Source: Streptomyces sp. NBC_01262
Lineage (GTDB): Bacteria; Actinomycetota; Actinomycetes; Streptomycetales; Streptomycetaceae
DNA: 64,000 nucleotides
NCBI RefSeq assembly: GCF_036226365.1
Contig: NZ_CP108462.1
Span: 4,276,501 to 4,340,500, forward strand
Direction: 5' to 3'
The notes under the pieces are model-generated. The model worked only from the letters and a program-made list of their open reading frames with translations. It made no database searches and had not been told where the DNA came from. A program made the position numbers and the translations under genes. How positions within the stretch are numbered: position 1 is the first letter of the stretch; every line of letters starts with the position of its first letter. Shown in pieces: positions 39,646 through 48,486 of the stretch.

Positions 39646-40491
39646 GTGTCGCAATTCTTCTCACATGACGGAACTGCTATCGCATATCGAAAAGTAGGGC
39701 AAGGACCACCGTTGGTGTGCTTGGCTGGCGGACCGGGGGAAGACGTACGCAGTCTGGGGAATCTGGAGGGCATGGATCGGCACCGGACACTTATCCTGAT
39801 GGACGCCCGCGCTTCAGGTGCCTCCGAAGTGCCAGCGGACCGTGCTAGCTGCTCCTACACCGAACAGTCCCGTGATCTGGACGCGTTGCGACGTCACTTG
39901 GGGCTGGAGCACATCGATGTACTGGCCCACTCTGCCGGGGCGCTCACGGCGCAACACTACGCGGCATCCGATCCCAACCGGGTGAGCAAATTGGTGTTGG
40001 TCACCCCGGCGGGTCGGATTAGACGAGAGGTGAACGCGGAGGAGGTCGCTGCTCTCCGTACCCGCCGGGTCAAGGAGCCGTGGTACAGGTCGGCGGCCGA
40101 GGCGACGATGCTGCTCGCTTCCGGCGCATCTGGGGAGGAGCTTGAGTTAAGGCTGGCTCCGTTCCGTTACGGTGAGTGGACACCTGCAGCGCGGGAGCAT
40201 TACTACACGGACTATGTCTCGCCTCCGGAGTGGCTGTTTGAGGCGTTCTACCGGGGCGTTCCGTCTCCCGGGAAGGAGGCGGAACGCTTAATGCGCCTCA
40301 GGACAGTTTCGGCGCAGGTCCTGGTACTGGCTGGAGCTGAGGACTGCATTGCGGGCACCGAGGCACCTCGGACAACTGCAGCGGCATACGATTCTGCGCA
40401 GCTCGAGGTTCTGCCTGGAGCGGGCCATTACCTATGGTTGGACGATCCGGAACGCTTCGAGTCCCTCGTCGCAGAGTTTCTCACGGGCTGA
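39646..40491 (+). CDS. Alpha/beta hydrolase (proline iminopeptidase-like)
   Basis: 281 residues. The nucleophile elbow is VLAHSAGALTAQHYA (GxSxG-like, Ser about 99), the acid is in LVLAGAEDCIAG, and the His is in GAGHYLWLDDPE near the end; the oxyanion region is CLAGGPGEDVRSLG. It belongs to the proline-iminopeptidase/esterase-like group. The GTG at 39646 has GGAAAGGA 8 nt upstream. It is convergent with the NRPS cluster (2 bases between the stops), with the same lower GC, so it is probably part of that cluster, e.g. for removing a protecting group or for self-protection; that is inference. Confidence 0.85.
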   Translation: MSQFFSHDGTAIAYRKVGQGPPLVCLAGGPGEDVRSLGNLEGMDRHRTLILMDARASGASEVPADRASCSYTEQSRDLDALRRHLGLEHIDVLAHSAGALTAQHYAASDPNRVSKLVLVTPAGRIRREVNAEEVAALRTRRVKEPWYRSAAEATMLLASGASGEELELRLAPFRYGEWTPAAREHYYTDYVSPPEWLFEAFYRGVPSPGKEAERLMRLRTVSAQVLVLAGAEDCIAGTEAPRTTAAAYDSAQLEVLPGAGHYLWLDDPERFESLVAEFLTG

Positions 40492-40493
40492 GA

Positions 40494-41870
40494 TCAGTCA
40501 TCGGCCGCTTGCTGGAGGACCTTGAGCCTTCCAAAGGCCAGCACTCCCTGCTCTCCGCCTTCGTATCCATATCCGCTGGCGTCGCGTCCGCCGAGTGGTG
40601 CGTCCGGAGCGGCACCCGGGGAGCAGTTCACACCAACGCTGCCCGCGTTGAGTCGGCGGCCCAGGCTGAGGGCATGACCAGTTTCGCCGAACACATAGGC
40701 TGACAGGGCGTAGTCAGTGCTGTTCGCAAGGGAGATGGCCTCTTCATCGTCGTCGTAGCCCAGCACAGGGGCAACAGGCCCGAACGGCTCTTCGGCCAGG
40801 ATCCTGGCGTCCGGCGGAACGCCTATAAGGACAGTGGCCGGGTAGTAGAAGCCGGGGCCGCCGGGCAAATATCCACCGAGTCGCAGCCTGGCGCCCTTGC
40901 CGGTGGCATCGCACACGAGGGCGTGTACCGCGTCCCTGCGGGCGGCATTGTTCAGCGGGCCCATGGTGCCTCCTGGTTGGTTATCCGGGCTTGGGGCGGC
41001 CTGAACGAAGCGCTCGACGAATGGTTCAAGTACCCGTCGGTCCACGAGGAAACGGCTTGGCGCGCCGCAACTCTGCCCAGCCGAACCGAATTTCGCAGCG
41101 ACCAGGGCAGCCACGGCGGAGTCGAGGTCGGCGTCAACCGTTACGATCGCCGGAGCGTGGCCGCCGAGTTCAAGGATGCACGGGGTGAGATTCACCGCCG
41201 CGGCGGTCGCGACGAGGCGGCCCACCCGGGTAGAGCCGGTAAAGGTGACAGAGCGGAACTCTGGGTGGCGTACAAGTGCGTCGGCCTGTGCCGAAGCAGT
41301 GTGGACAGTCTGGATGAGGCCGTCCGGTAGCCCGGCGGCTGACGCTGCTTCAGCAAAGGCGGCGATCACGCCCGGAGTTTCCTCGGGCCCCTTCACCACG
41401 ACTGGGCATCCCATGACGAGCGCCGGGCCGAGCTTACGGGCGAGTACGACAGCGGGGAAGTTCCACGGCACGATTGCGAGAACCGGGCCTGCGGGGTCCA
41501 CCGTGAGCCGCCGTCGCAGTCCGGCGCGGTCGGGCAGCGCGGACGCTAGGGTCAAGCGCAGTACGGCCTCAGCGCTCCATTGCAGGGTCTCCGCTGCGCG
41601 ATTCAACTCCACCGTAGCTTCGGCGACGGTCTTGCCATGTTCAAGGCTGAAACGTTGGGCCAGTACGGGGATGCGCACCGCGAGCGCCCGGGCCAAGTCG
41701 TGGACCAGTTGGGAGCGCCGCTCCACCGGGGTGCCGGCCCAGATAGGAAAAGCCTCCGCCGAGGTGCGGGCCACCTGGGCGACTTCGGTGGCTGGGAGCA
41801 GTGTCACCTCTCCGATAATTTCAGCAGTCCTGGGGTTAACAACTGGCTTGGTAGAATGAGCGATAGCCAT
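40494..41870 (-). CDS. NAD(P)-dependent aldehyde dehydrogenase
   Basis: 458 residues of the succinate-semialdehyde/betaine aldehyde dehydrogenase superfamily. NPRTAEIIGEV at the N-terminus; VPWNFPAVVLARKLGPALV; the catalytic Glu in LELGGHAPAIVT; the nucleophile Cys in FGSAGQSCGAPSRFLV; and the later EEPFGPVAPVL. In the cluster it could oxidise an aldehyde intermediate of a precursor or the peptide tail. The start is ambiguous: ATG 41870 has a good AGGACA site, while ATG 41909 overlaps the stop of the NTF2-like gene (TGATG). Confidence 0.9.
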   Translation of the reverse strand: MAIAHSTKPVVNPRTAEIIGEVTLLPATEVAQVARTSAEAFPIWAGTPVERRSQLVHDLARALAVRIPVLAQRFSLEHGKTVAEATVELNRAAETLQWSAEAVLRLTLASALPDRAGLRRRLTVDPAGPVLAIVPWNFPAVVLARKLGPALVMGCPVVVKGPEETPGVIAAFAEAASAAGLPDGLIQTVHTASAQADALVRHPEFRSVTFTGSTRVGRLVATAAAVNLTPCILELGGHAPAIVTVDADLDSAVAALVAAKFGSAGQSCGAPSRFLVDRRVLEPFVERFVQAAPSPDNQPGGTMGPLNNAARRDAVHALVCDATGKGARLRLGGYLPGGPGFYYPATVLIGVPPDARILAEEPFGPVAPVLGYDDDEEAISLANSTDYALSAYVFGETGHALSLGRRLNAGSVGVNCSPGAAPDAPLGGRDASGYGYEGGEQGVLAFGRLKVLQQAADD

Positions 41871-41908
41871 AGTGCTGTCCTGATCAGCTCTTGCCATTTC
41901 GGCACACA

Positions 41909-42283
41909 TCAGATCGCCGGACGGTAGAAGTAGGTCTGGCGGTGCACGATCCTGCTATTCCGAACAGTGTATGTGTCGGCAAATTCCTCATCGAGCGGGT
42001 GCCCTATCTTGCTGACGCCAGTAAACCGGCCCCAGCACGCAGCAGCCTCCAGGTTGCTGACGACGTGCAGGACATGGTGGCTCCCAGAGCCGATGACACG
42101 CTCTTCGCGGTAGAACAGCTGGATTCGGGCTAGGCCAATGAGCGGTTCATAGCCGGGGCGGTCGTAGACGCAGTCCGGGGCAAAAACACCGGGAAGGTCG
42201 TCCCAGCGACAGCCGTCGATGATCGAGAAGAGCTCGGTCACGAGATTTTCGGCTGATCGGATCTCTGACGTAACTAGGCTCAT
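41909..42283 (-). CDS. NTF2-like (SnoaL-type) protein
   Basis: 124 residues. N-terminal helix (NLVTELFSIIDGCRWDDLP), then the conserved VFAPDCVYDRPGYEPLIGLA and a strand pattern (HHVLHVVSNLEAAACWGRFT; IVHRQTYFYRP). Members can be isomerases, cyclases or binding proteins in biosynthesis. It lies 11 bases after the ATP-grasp gene and overlaps the aldehyde dehydrogenase frame by one base. Confidence 0.75.
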   Translation of the reverse strand: MSLVTSEIRSAENLVTELFSIIDGCRWDDLPGVFAPDCVYDRPGYEPLIGLARIQLFYREERVIGSGSHHVLHVVSNLEAAACWGRFTGVSKIGHPLDEEFADTYTVRNSRIVHRQTYFYRPAI

Positions 42284-42294
42284 GGCCCCTTCTT

Positions 42295-43578
42295 TCAGCC
42301 CAGCAGGGACGCGGCGGACATCCGGCGGATGCCGTCCGTGTATTGGAAGTCGTACGACAGGACGGACAGAGCTTTGGCTATCACTCCGGTCATCTCGGCG
42401 TGGTCGTCACACACGCCCCAGAGGATGTCCATCTCTTGTGTCATCACGCCGCCGGGTAGCTCGTCGCCGGTACGGACGAAAGTTCGGTAGCCGGAGATGC
42501 CCGGCAACTTCCGTACTTCGCGGTCGCCGTGCACGGCGATCAGTTGGCATCGGGACACAGGAGCGAGGCCGTGGTGCTGGAAATGCACTTTTGCAGGCCG
42601 GAGTTCGGCAGCGTTCACGGGCTCACGGAGGGCCTGTCGACCCGCGAGCGTCAATAGGTCTACTCCACAGGCGCGCCGAGAGAGTTCATTGATGTGTCCA
42701 CCAATGCGGCCGTTAACCTCGATGATGCGGGGGCCGGCCTCGGTCAGCTTGATCTCGGTGTGGGTCATACCGATGGTGACCCCGAGCGCAGTGAGTGCGC
42801 GCGTGGTGAGGTCCAGGACAGCTTCCCGCTCGTCCTCGGTGACTTTTGCGGGCCAGAACTGTCCTGGCTCCCGGAAGGGCTCCACGAGGGGGAACTTGCC
42901 GGTGAGGGCCACATGGGTGATGCCATCGGGACGGCACAGACTCTCCACCGATACGTAGTCGCCGAACAGTGATCCCCGGCTCCCGATAAGCAGTTCCTCG
43001 ACGATCAGCGACGGCCCCTCGGCCGGCGCCGCGTCCACCGCGGCGAACATGCGGGGAAGCAGTTCTCTAGCCGTTTCATAGTCATGTACGGCGTAGGTGT
43101 TGCGACTGCCCTCGCCTCGGACCGGCTTGATGATCGCAGGCAGGCCGACCGCAGCCACCGCCTCCGGCCAGTCCTCCAGAGTGCGCAGTGGGCGGCTGCG
43201 CAACTCTTCGACTCCAGCGTCCCGCAGCCTCTGTCGCTGCCGCGCCTTGTCCGTGAGCAGCCGGGCAGTGTCAATGTCGTGGAAGGGCAGCCCGACGGCG
43301 GAAGCGAGTTCCGCCGTTGTCCGCAGCATGGGCTCGCTGCATGTCATGATCGCCGCCGGAGACAGCCGGCGCAGCGCCTGCGCGTCGGTGGCGAGATCGC
43401 CGCTGATCGGGAGTACGCGGCCGAGCTGGTGGAGGACCGCTCGCATTCGCTCGACATGGTCCGTCGGTGCGACCACGAACACCACATCGGCCAAGTCCCG
43501 CAGTCCCACGGCGATGTCCCCAGCTGATACTGCACCCTTGTCGTAGACGACGGCGATGGTCGGCCGACTGCTCGTCAC
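42295..43578 (-). CDS. ATP-grasp ligase
   Basis: 427 residues. An N-terminal pre-ATP-grasp domain; the ATP-grasp fold from about 110 to 330: KARQRQRLRDAGVEE, the Lys in LPAIIKPVRGEGS, EELLIGS and the metal-binding end MTHTEIKLTEAGPRIIEVNG. It looks like L-amino acid ligases and carbamoyl-phosphate-like ligases, which couple a carboxylate to an amine through an acyl phosphate. Its start overlaps the PCP-C gene stop (ATGA). In this cluster it may form one peptide or amide bond outside the NRPS. Confidence 0.88.
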   Translation of the reverse strand: MTSSRPTIAVVYDKGAVSAGDIAVGLRDLADVVFVVAPTDHVERMRAVLHQLGRVLPISGDLATDAQALRRLSPAAIMTCSEPMLRTTAELASAVGLPFHDIDTARLLTDKARQRQRLRDAGVEELRSRPLRTLEDWPEAVAAVGLPAIIKPVRGEGSRNTYAVHDYETARELLPRMFAAVDAAPAEGPSLIVEELLIGSRGSLFGDYVSVESLCRPDGITHVALTGKFPLVEPFREPGQFWPAKVTEDEREAVLDLTTRALTALGVTIGMTHTEIKLTEAGPRIIEVNGRIGGHINELSRRACGVDLLTLAGRQALREPVNAAELRPAKVHFQHHGLAPVSRCQLIAVHGDREVRKLPGISGYRTFVRTGDELPGGVMTQEMDILWGVCDDHAEMTGVIAKALSVLSYDFQYTDGIRRMSAASLLG

Positions 43579-45203
43579 GCCTCCACCGCCTCGATGCCGG
43601 CCGCGGCAGTGGGATCCTGCGCAGCGGCGGCGAGTGCTTTCCGGTAGATATCCACGTAGTCCCGGACGCTCTCGGGAGCCACCAGCCCAGGGTCGAAGTC
43701 AACGAGAACGCGACTGCCGGACTCCGTGCCCTCGACCTCGAAGTCGACGCGGAAGGGGAAGCTGGGCTTGCCGAACACCCACCAATCGCAGACGCGCAGC
43801 GCGTGCAGACTGTCGAGATCCTGATAGACATGGAAGTTGGTGAAATTGAAGGTGACGTCGAAAGCCGCGCGGCCGAGTTGGTTCTCGATCTCAGCGAGGG
43901 GATAAGTGCGATACGGGGCGGCGTGCCGTTCAGCTGCCAGTGCCTCTCGAGCTAGATCAGCCCAAGAACCGGCGAGCTGGCCGAAGCGCATGGGAATCGT
44001 GTTCAAGTGCAGGCCAACAACAAGGTCGGAACCAGGTGTCTCCGGACGGATGTTGATAACGACACCGGTGACAATGTCGCGGCCACGTCCGGACCATTTG
44101 CCGAGAGCCCAGGCATGGACACCAAGCACGAATGCCTTCAGCGACACTTCGGCGCCCCTGGCTGCGTCGCGCAACCGGTCGAGTAGCTCCGGCTCGACGC
44201 TAAACCCAGCCTGGCCAACCGCGTTGGCGGTCGCGCCGAACCGCTCCTGGCCGATCAGGAGAGTCGGCACATCCGCCTGAGCGCGCCAGAAAACAGCCGC
44301 CTCGTGTGAGGCGAGCGCCTCCTTCTCCGCAATGGCAAAGTCCCGGTGAGCGGTGAAGGGGAGCTGCGGCAGGTCCACAACGACGCCCCTCAGCCGTGCA
44401 TCGTAGATTGTGAGTAGGTCCACGATCAGCTGTCCGAAGCCCCACCCATCCACGATGGCGTGGTGCGTCGCAAGCGTGACCTGGAAGGATTCCGGTTCAG
44501 CCACGACATGGCACCGGAACATTGGTGCACGGGTCCAGTCGATTCGCCGATTCAACCGCTCCTCGCGCCATTTCCTGACGAGTTCCGTGGCTTTGTCCGG
44601 GTCCGCTTCCGGCAGCGACTCAACACTGAGCGGCGGTTCCACCTCTGCCCGGACCAGCTGCGTGGCTGCTGAGAAGCGGCCGAGGTCGATGTAAGTACGC
44701 AGCGCTGGATGGCGCGCGCACAGCTCGGACAGCGCCTGCCGGAACAGCGCCTTGTCGAAGCGGCCGACGGTCTTCCAACCGATCAGCGATTGGTACAGCT
44801 GCGCATCGCCACTGGTCTCACACAAGTAGATCATGCCGACTTGGAGAGCCGTGGCGGGCAGCGCGTCGGCCACCCCCTCGGGGATCAGTGCCCGGTCGCC
44901 AGGCGGGAGGAGGTCGAACGCCACACCTGCGGGGACGGGATGCCCGTCAGAGGCTGAGGAGCCAGCGGACTGCAGGAACTCGGCAAGCCCGTGTGCCGTC
45001 GGGTAGTAGAGCAGGTCTCGTAACGAGATCGGGATGCCCTGGCCTTGTGCGTCACTGACCACACGAAGTGCGATGAGCGAGTCCCCGCCCATCGCATAGA
45101 AGTCGTCGTCCGGACCGACTTCCTGGTCGGCCAGATGGGTACGCAGGATGTCGAGCAGGATGTCGGTCACAGCGGGTGGCAAGGAGTTCCCCGTCCTGAG
45201 CAA
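43575..45203 (-). CDS. NRPS PCP-condensation didomain
   Basis: 542 residues from TTG 45203; later starts (TTG 45182, GTG 45170) are also possible. The order is reversed from usual modules: a PCP first (about residues 5-75, phosphopantetheine Ser in DDDFYAMGGDSLIALRV), then a condensation domain (about 90-530; active site HHAIVDGWGF, about 247; first motif ALPATALQVGMIYL). No A domain is present. The PCP needs loading by another A domain (perhaps 46715-48484). The gene is separated from the P450 gene by a 228-base gap (45204-45431), which may hold a second promoter for the 45203-40494 part. Confidence 0.88.
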   Translation of the reverse strand: MLRTGNSLPPAVTDILLDILRTHLADQEVGPDDDFYAMGGDSLIALRVVSDAQGQGIPISLRDLLYYPTAHGLAEFLQSAGSSASDGHPVPAGVAFDLLPPGDRALIPEGVADALPATALQVGMIYLCETSGDAQLYQSLIGWKTVGRFDKALFRQALSELCARHPALRTYIDLGRFSAATQLVRAEVEPPLSVESLPEADPDKATELVRKWREERLNRRIDWTRAPMFRCHVVAEPESFQVTLATHHAIVDGWGFGQLIVDLLTIYDARLRGVVVDLPQLPFTAHRDFAIAEKEALASHEAAVFWRAQADVPTLLIGQERFGATANAVGQAGFSVEPELLDRLRDAARGAEVSLKAFVLGVHAWALGKWSGRGRDIVTGVVINIRPETPGSDLVVGLHLNTIPMRFGQLAGSWADLAREALAAERHAAPYRTYPLAEIENQLGRAAFDVTFNFTNFHVYQDLDSLHALRVCDWWVFGKPSFPFRVDFEVEGTESGSRVLVDFDPGLVAPESVRDYVDIYRKALAAAAQDPTAAAGIEAVEA

Positions 45204-45431
45204 TCGGTTTATGAAGTCGGTCTTCCGTACTGAGAAAAACGTTTGTGGGTGTCGGTAAAGTTTCAGCGCGTCAGGGTATCAATTTGCGAGATGGTCGGCG
45301 CCATCCGAAGTCACCGACAGGGATCCTAATCGGGCACGCTTTCACAGAGGGGCTGACAGATAAGTTCCTTACGAGGACGGCGTCTTGGGTATTGCACCGG
45401 AAACCGTCCATTTCGTGATCGGCTTCCTGGG

Positions 45432-46718
45432 CTACCGGCCGGGCCAGTCCCTCGGTTTGGTCGCGTCAGTCCGGATCAGGGTGCGGACGGGAAGGTGGGT
45501 GAGCCCAGCCACGAAATTCGACTTCAAATGCCGCGGCGGTCCGGCAGGTTCGATCTCCTTGATCAATTGGATGAATTCCTCGAAGAAGATTCGCAGGGTG
45601 AGGCGGGCGACGGACGCTCCAAGGCAATAGTGTGGTCCGAATCCGAAAGCGATATGGCGATTGTCGGCCCGATTAGCATCGAAGCAGTAAGGGTCAGCAA
45701 AAACGCTTTCGTCGCGATTGGCGGACCCCACCCACACTGCGACTGCGTCGCCAGGCTCCACCTGGCCACCGCCTAATTCAATCGTGTCCACGGCGTGCCG
45801 TAGAAAACTGCTAGCTGCCGAGGTCCAGCGCAGGCCCTCCTCCACCAGAGTCGGGACGATTGCGGGGTCCTTGTACGCAACTCGGAACTGGTCGCCGTTC
45901 TCCATCAGTGCGAGCACCGTGCCAGCTATGGTGTGCGGTGTGGTGGCGTTCGCGCCTAACAGCACGCTGTAACAGTTGACGACAACCTCGTCGCGGGTAA
46001 GGGTACTGTCACCCACCGGCATTCTCATCAAATGGCGGATGACATCATCACCTTCGGTGCCGACCCGCACCCGTACTTCCCGCGAGAAGTACTCGAAGAG
46101 TTCGTGATGAGCAATAGCGAGCGTTGCCCCACTGCTCGCCACGAGATACTCGGAGTCCTCGGGCGCCGTAGCCATCGCGGTCCACCGGACGAGGTCGGAC
46201 CAGTCTTGTTCGGGTATGCCCATGAGCGCACCGGCAACTGCCATGGGCAGCATAGCGACCTGCTGCGCGACGTCCCAGACTTCGGTCTCGCGCGCGGGGC
46301 GAAGTGCACTGCGTACGGCCTGCCGGATCCGCTTCTCGGACATGCTGATCGCGTGCCCACTAAACAGCCGTCTCAGAGGCATGCGCAGTTCGGTGTGGCG
46401 CGGCGGATCTGTGGCGACCAGCATCTTGCCAGCCGCTGCGTCGCCGTGCCCGAGTTGGCTCAGCAGGCTTCCCTGCTCGGAGGTGAACTCGCGGTGGTTA
46501 CCCAGTACCCGGCAGGCGTCCTGGTACCGGGTGACCGACCAGAAGGCGCGGCCATCCGGCAGCACCTGACGGTGCAGCGGAGCGCGGGCGCGCATCGCCG
46601 CCCACACGAGGTGCGGATCGCCCGAAACATAGAGCTCTGAGTCGAACAGATCGACCCGGTCCAGATCCACTCGTGCCACATCCGCGATACTGAGGTCCGA
46701 CATGCCGGTGATTCTCAT
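45432..46718 (-). CDS. Cytochrome P450
   Basis: 428 residues from ATG 46718 (overlapping the A-PCP stop, ATGA). Heme-binding loop FGFGPHYCLGASVA (Cys about 373), ExxR in EEGLRWTSAASSFLR, and an I-helix VLLGANATTPHTIAGT in which the usual acidic residue before Thr is replaced by Ala. P450s next to free A-PCP didomains typically hydroxylate the PCP-bound amino acid at the beta carbon, so this one may act on the amino acid loaded by the neighbouring didomain. Redox partners are not encoded nearby. A longer in-frame start would overlap deeply with the NRPS gene. Confidence 0.92.
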   Translation of the reverse strand: MRITGMSDLSIADVARVDLDRVDLFDSELYVSGDPHLVWAAMRARAPLHRQVLPDGRAFWSVTRYQDACRVLGNHREFTSEQGSLLSQLGHGDAAAGKMLVATDPPRHTELRMPLRRLFSGHAISMSEKRIRQAVRSALRPARETEVWDVAQQVAMLPMAVAGALMGIPEQDWSDLVRWTAMATAPEDSEYLVASSGATLAIAHHELFEYFSREVRVRVGTEGDDVIRHLMRMPVGDSTLTRDEVVVNCYSVLLGANATTPHTIAGTVLALMENGDQFRVAYKDPAIVPTLVEEGLRWTSAASSFLRHAVDTIELGGGQVEPGDAVAVWVGSANRDESVFADPYCFDANRADNRHIAFGFGPHYCLGASVARLTLRIFFEEFIQLIKEIEPAGPPRHLKSNFVAGLTHLPVRTLIRTDATKPRDWPGR

Positions 46719-48484
46719 AGCGCCGCCGTCGCCTTCTCGATCGTCCGGGCAAGGCCCGCCGGGCTCGGATCGAGGTAGAAGGCGAGCGGCGAGATCTCCA
46801 CGCCGTACTCCTTGTGCAGCTGGGCGATTAGCGAGACGGCCAGAAGCGAGTGCCCCCCAAGTTCGAAGAAGTCGTCGTCGGCGCCAATACCAAGGATCCC
46901 GAGGTGGTCCGTCCACAGTTGGGCGACCGCCTGCTCCAGTGGAGTTTCGGGCGGGCGGTGTAGTGCGTTGATCTCTGGTCTGTCCGGGGTACCGCGTGCC
47001 GCAAGCTCGGTGCGGTCCACTTTGCCATTCGGCGTGAGCGGCAGCGCTTCGACAAGTTGCACGAGAGCGGGTACCGCGTACGAGGGCAAGCTTTCGCCCA
47101 GCCGCTTGCGGATCTCCAACGCAGACAGGTCGGCGCCGGGTACCACGACCACGTATGCGATCAGCTGACGCTCGCCGGACGGCTGCCGCTGTGTGACAAC
47201 CGCGGCCTCGGCTACGGCATGCAGGCCAGCCAGCGCCGATTCGACCTCGCCGACCTCGATCCGAAAGCCGCGGATCTTCACCTGTTCGTCGCCACGTCCG
47301 AGGAATTCCAAGGTGCCGTCCGGCAACTGGCGCGCCATGTCGCCAGTGCGATACATACGCCCACCAGGGACTGGAGAGCGTGGATCAGCCAGAAATCGCT
47401 CAGCGGTCAGGCCCGGGCGGCTCAGATACCCGTGAGCGAGTCCCAGCCCAGTGGCGTACAGCTCGCCAGCCTCCCCGTCCGGAACCACCTGCAGACGATG
47501 GTCGAGGATGTGGACGGCGGTGCCCCGGATCGGTCGGCCGATCGGTACCGTGGTCTCGCGCACCAAGCCGAGAAGGGTGTGGCAGCAGGTAAAGGTGGTG
47601 TTCTCGGTAGGGCCATAGCCATTGATCACAGCGGTCCCGGGCAGCGCCTCCAAAGCACGGTTGACGTGGGAGACAGACAACACGTCTCCACCAGCCACGA
47701 GATAGCGAAGGCTCCGCAGATCGTCCAGACCTGCGTCCACCACTCGGTGAAACACCCCGGCAGTCAGCCACAGTATGCTCACACGCTGCTGGCGGACGTA
47801 GGTGATGAGCTCGCCCAGAGTCGGATCCCCCGGTGGTCCGATGGCCAGCCGCCCACCGCCCAACAATGGCCCCCATACCTCTAGCGTTGAGGCATCGAAG
47901 GCGATCGGAGCGAACTGCAAGAACACGTCGTCGGGGCTTATGTCCATGAAGTCGGTGTCGACTACTAACCGCAGCACCGCACGGTGCGGCACGCAAACTC
48001 CTTTAGGCCGGCCCGTCGAGCCTGATGTGTAGGCGACATAGGCTATGTCCTCCGGGGTCGCCATGCGGGACGGTGCAGAGGAGGGCTGCTTGGCGATCTG
48101 CGGCCAGTCTCTGTCGATACGGACCACGGTACGGTCCAGGTCAGAAAGATCCGTTTCCAGATGTTCCTGCGTCAGTACGACTCTGACCGAGGCGTCGTCC
48201 AGGATTATCCGGCGGTTCTCGGCAGGGTACCTCCGGTCCAATGCCAGGTAGGCCGCGCCCGCCTTCAGCACGGCCAGCAGCATGACGGCGACCGCTACTG
48301 AACGTTCGGCGTGCACTGCAACTACGTCACCCGGCCGGACTCCTAGTTGCTGTAGGTGATGGGCGGTCTGGTTGGCACGGATTTCCAGCTCCGCGTATTC
48401 CAGCTCACCGTCGTGGCCATTGACCGCGGTCTTATCGGGAAACTCGCGTGCTCTACGGGCGAATATCCCGTCTATTGTCTTCAT
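46715..48484 (-). CDS. NRPS adenylation-PCP didomain
   Basis: 589 residues; A domain about 5-500, PCP about 515-585 (Ser about 545 in DDDFFELGGHSLLAVSL). Core A3 is AYTSGSTGRPKG; the Lys is in NGKVDRTE. Reading the ten pocket positions by eye (GrsA numbering 235, 236, 239, 278, 299, 301, 322, 330, 331, 517) gives D A L W L A G T F K, close to the valine-type code DALWIGGTFK, so a branched aliphatic amino acid is likely. TTG at 48490 overlaps the thioesterase stop and is an alternative start; GGAGG lies upstream. It may supply the PCP-C protein or the P450. Confidence 0.9.
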   Translation of the reverse strand: MKTIDGIFARRAREFPDKTAVNGHDGELEYAELEIRANQTAHHLQQLGVRPGDVVAVHAERSVAVAVMLLAVLKAGAAYLALDRRYPAENRRIILDDASVRVVLTQEHLETDLSDLDRTVVRIDRDWPQIAKQPSSAPSRMATPEDIAYVAYTSGSTGRPKGVCVPHRAVLRLVVDTDFMDISPDDVFLQFAPIAFDASTLEVWGPLLGGGRLAIGPPGDPTLGELITYVRQQRVSILWLTAGVFHRVVDAGLDDLRSLRYLVAGGDVLSVSHVNRALEALPGTAVINGYGPTENTTFTCCHTLLGLVRETTVPIGRPIRGTAVHILDHRLQVVPDGEAGELYATGLGLAHGYLSRPGLTAERFLADPRSPVPGGRMYRTGDMARQLPDGTLEFLGRGDEQVKIRGFRIEVGEVESALAGLHAVAEAAVVTQRQPSGERQLIAYVVVVPGADLSALEIRKRLGESLPSYAVPALVQLVEALPLTPNGKVDRTELAARGTPDRPEINALHRPPETPLEQAVAQLWTDHLGILGIGADDDFFELGGHSLLAVSLIAQLHKEYGVEISPLAFYLDPSPAGLARTIEKATAAL

Positions 48485-48486
48485 GG

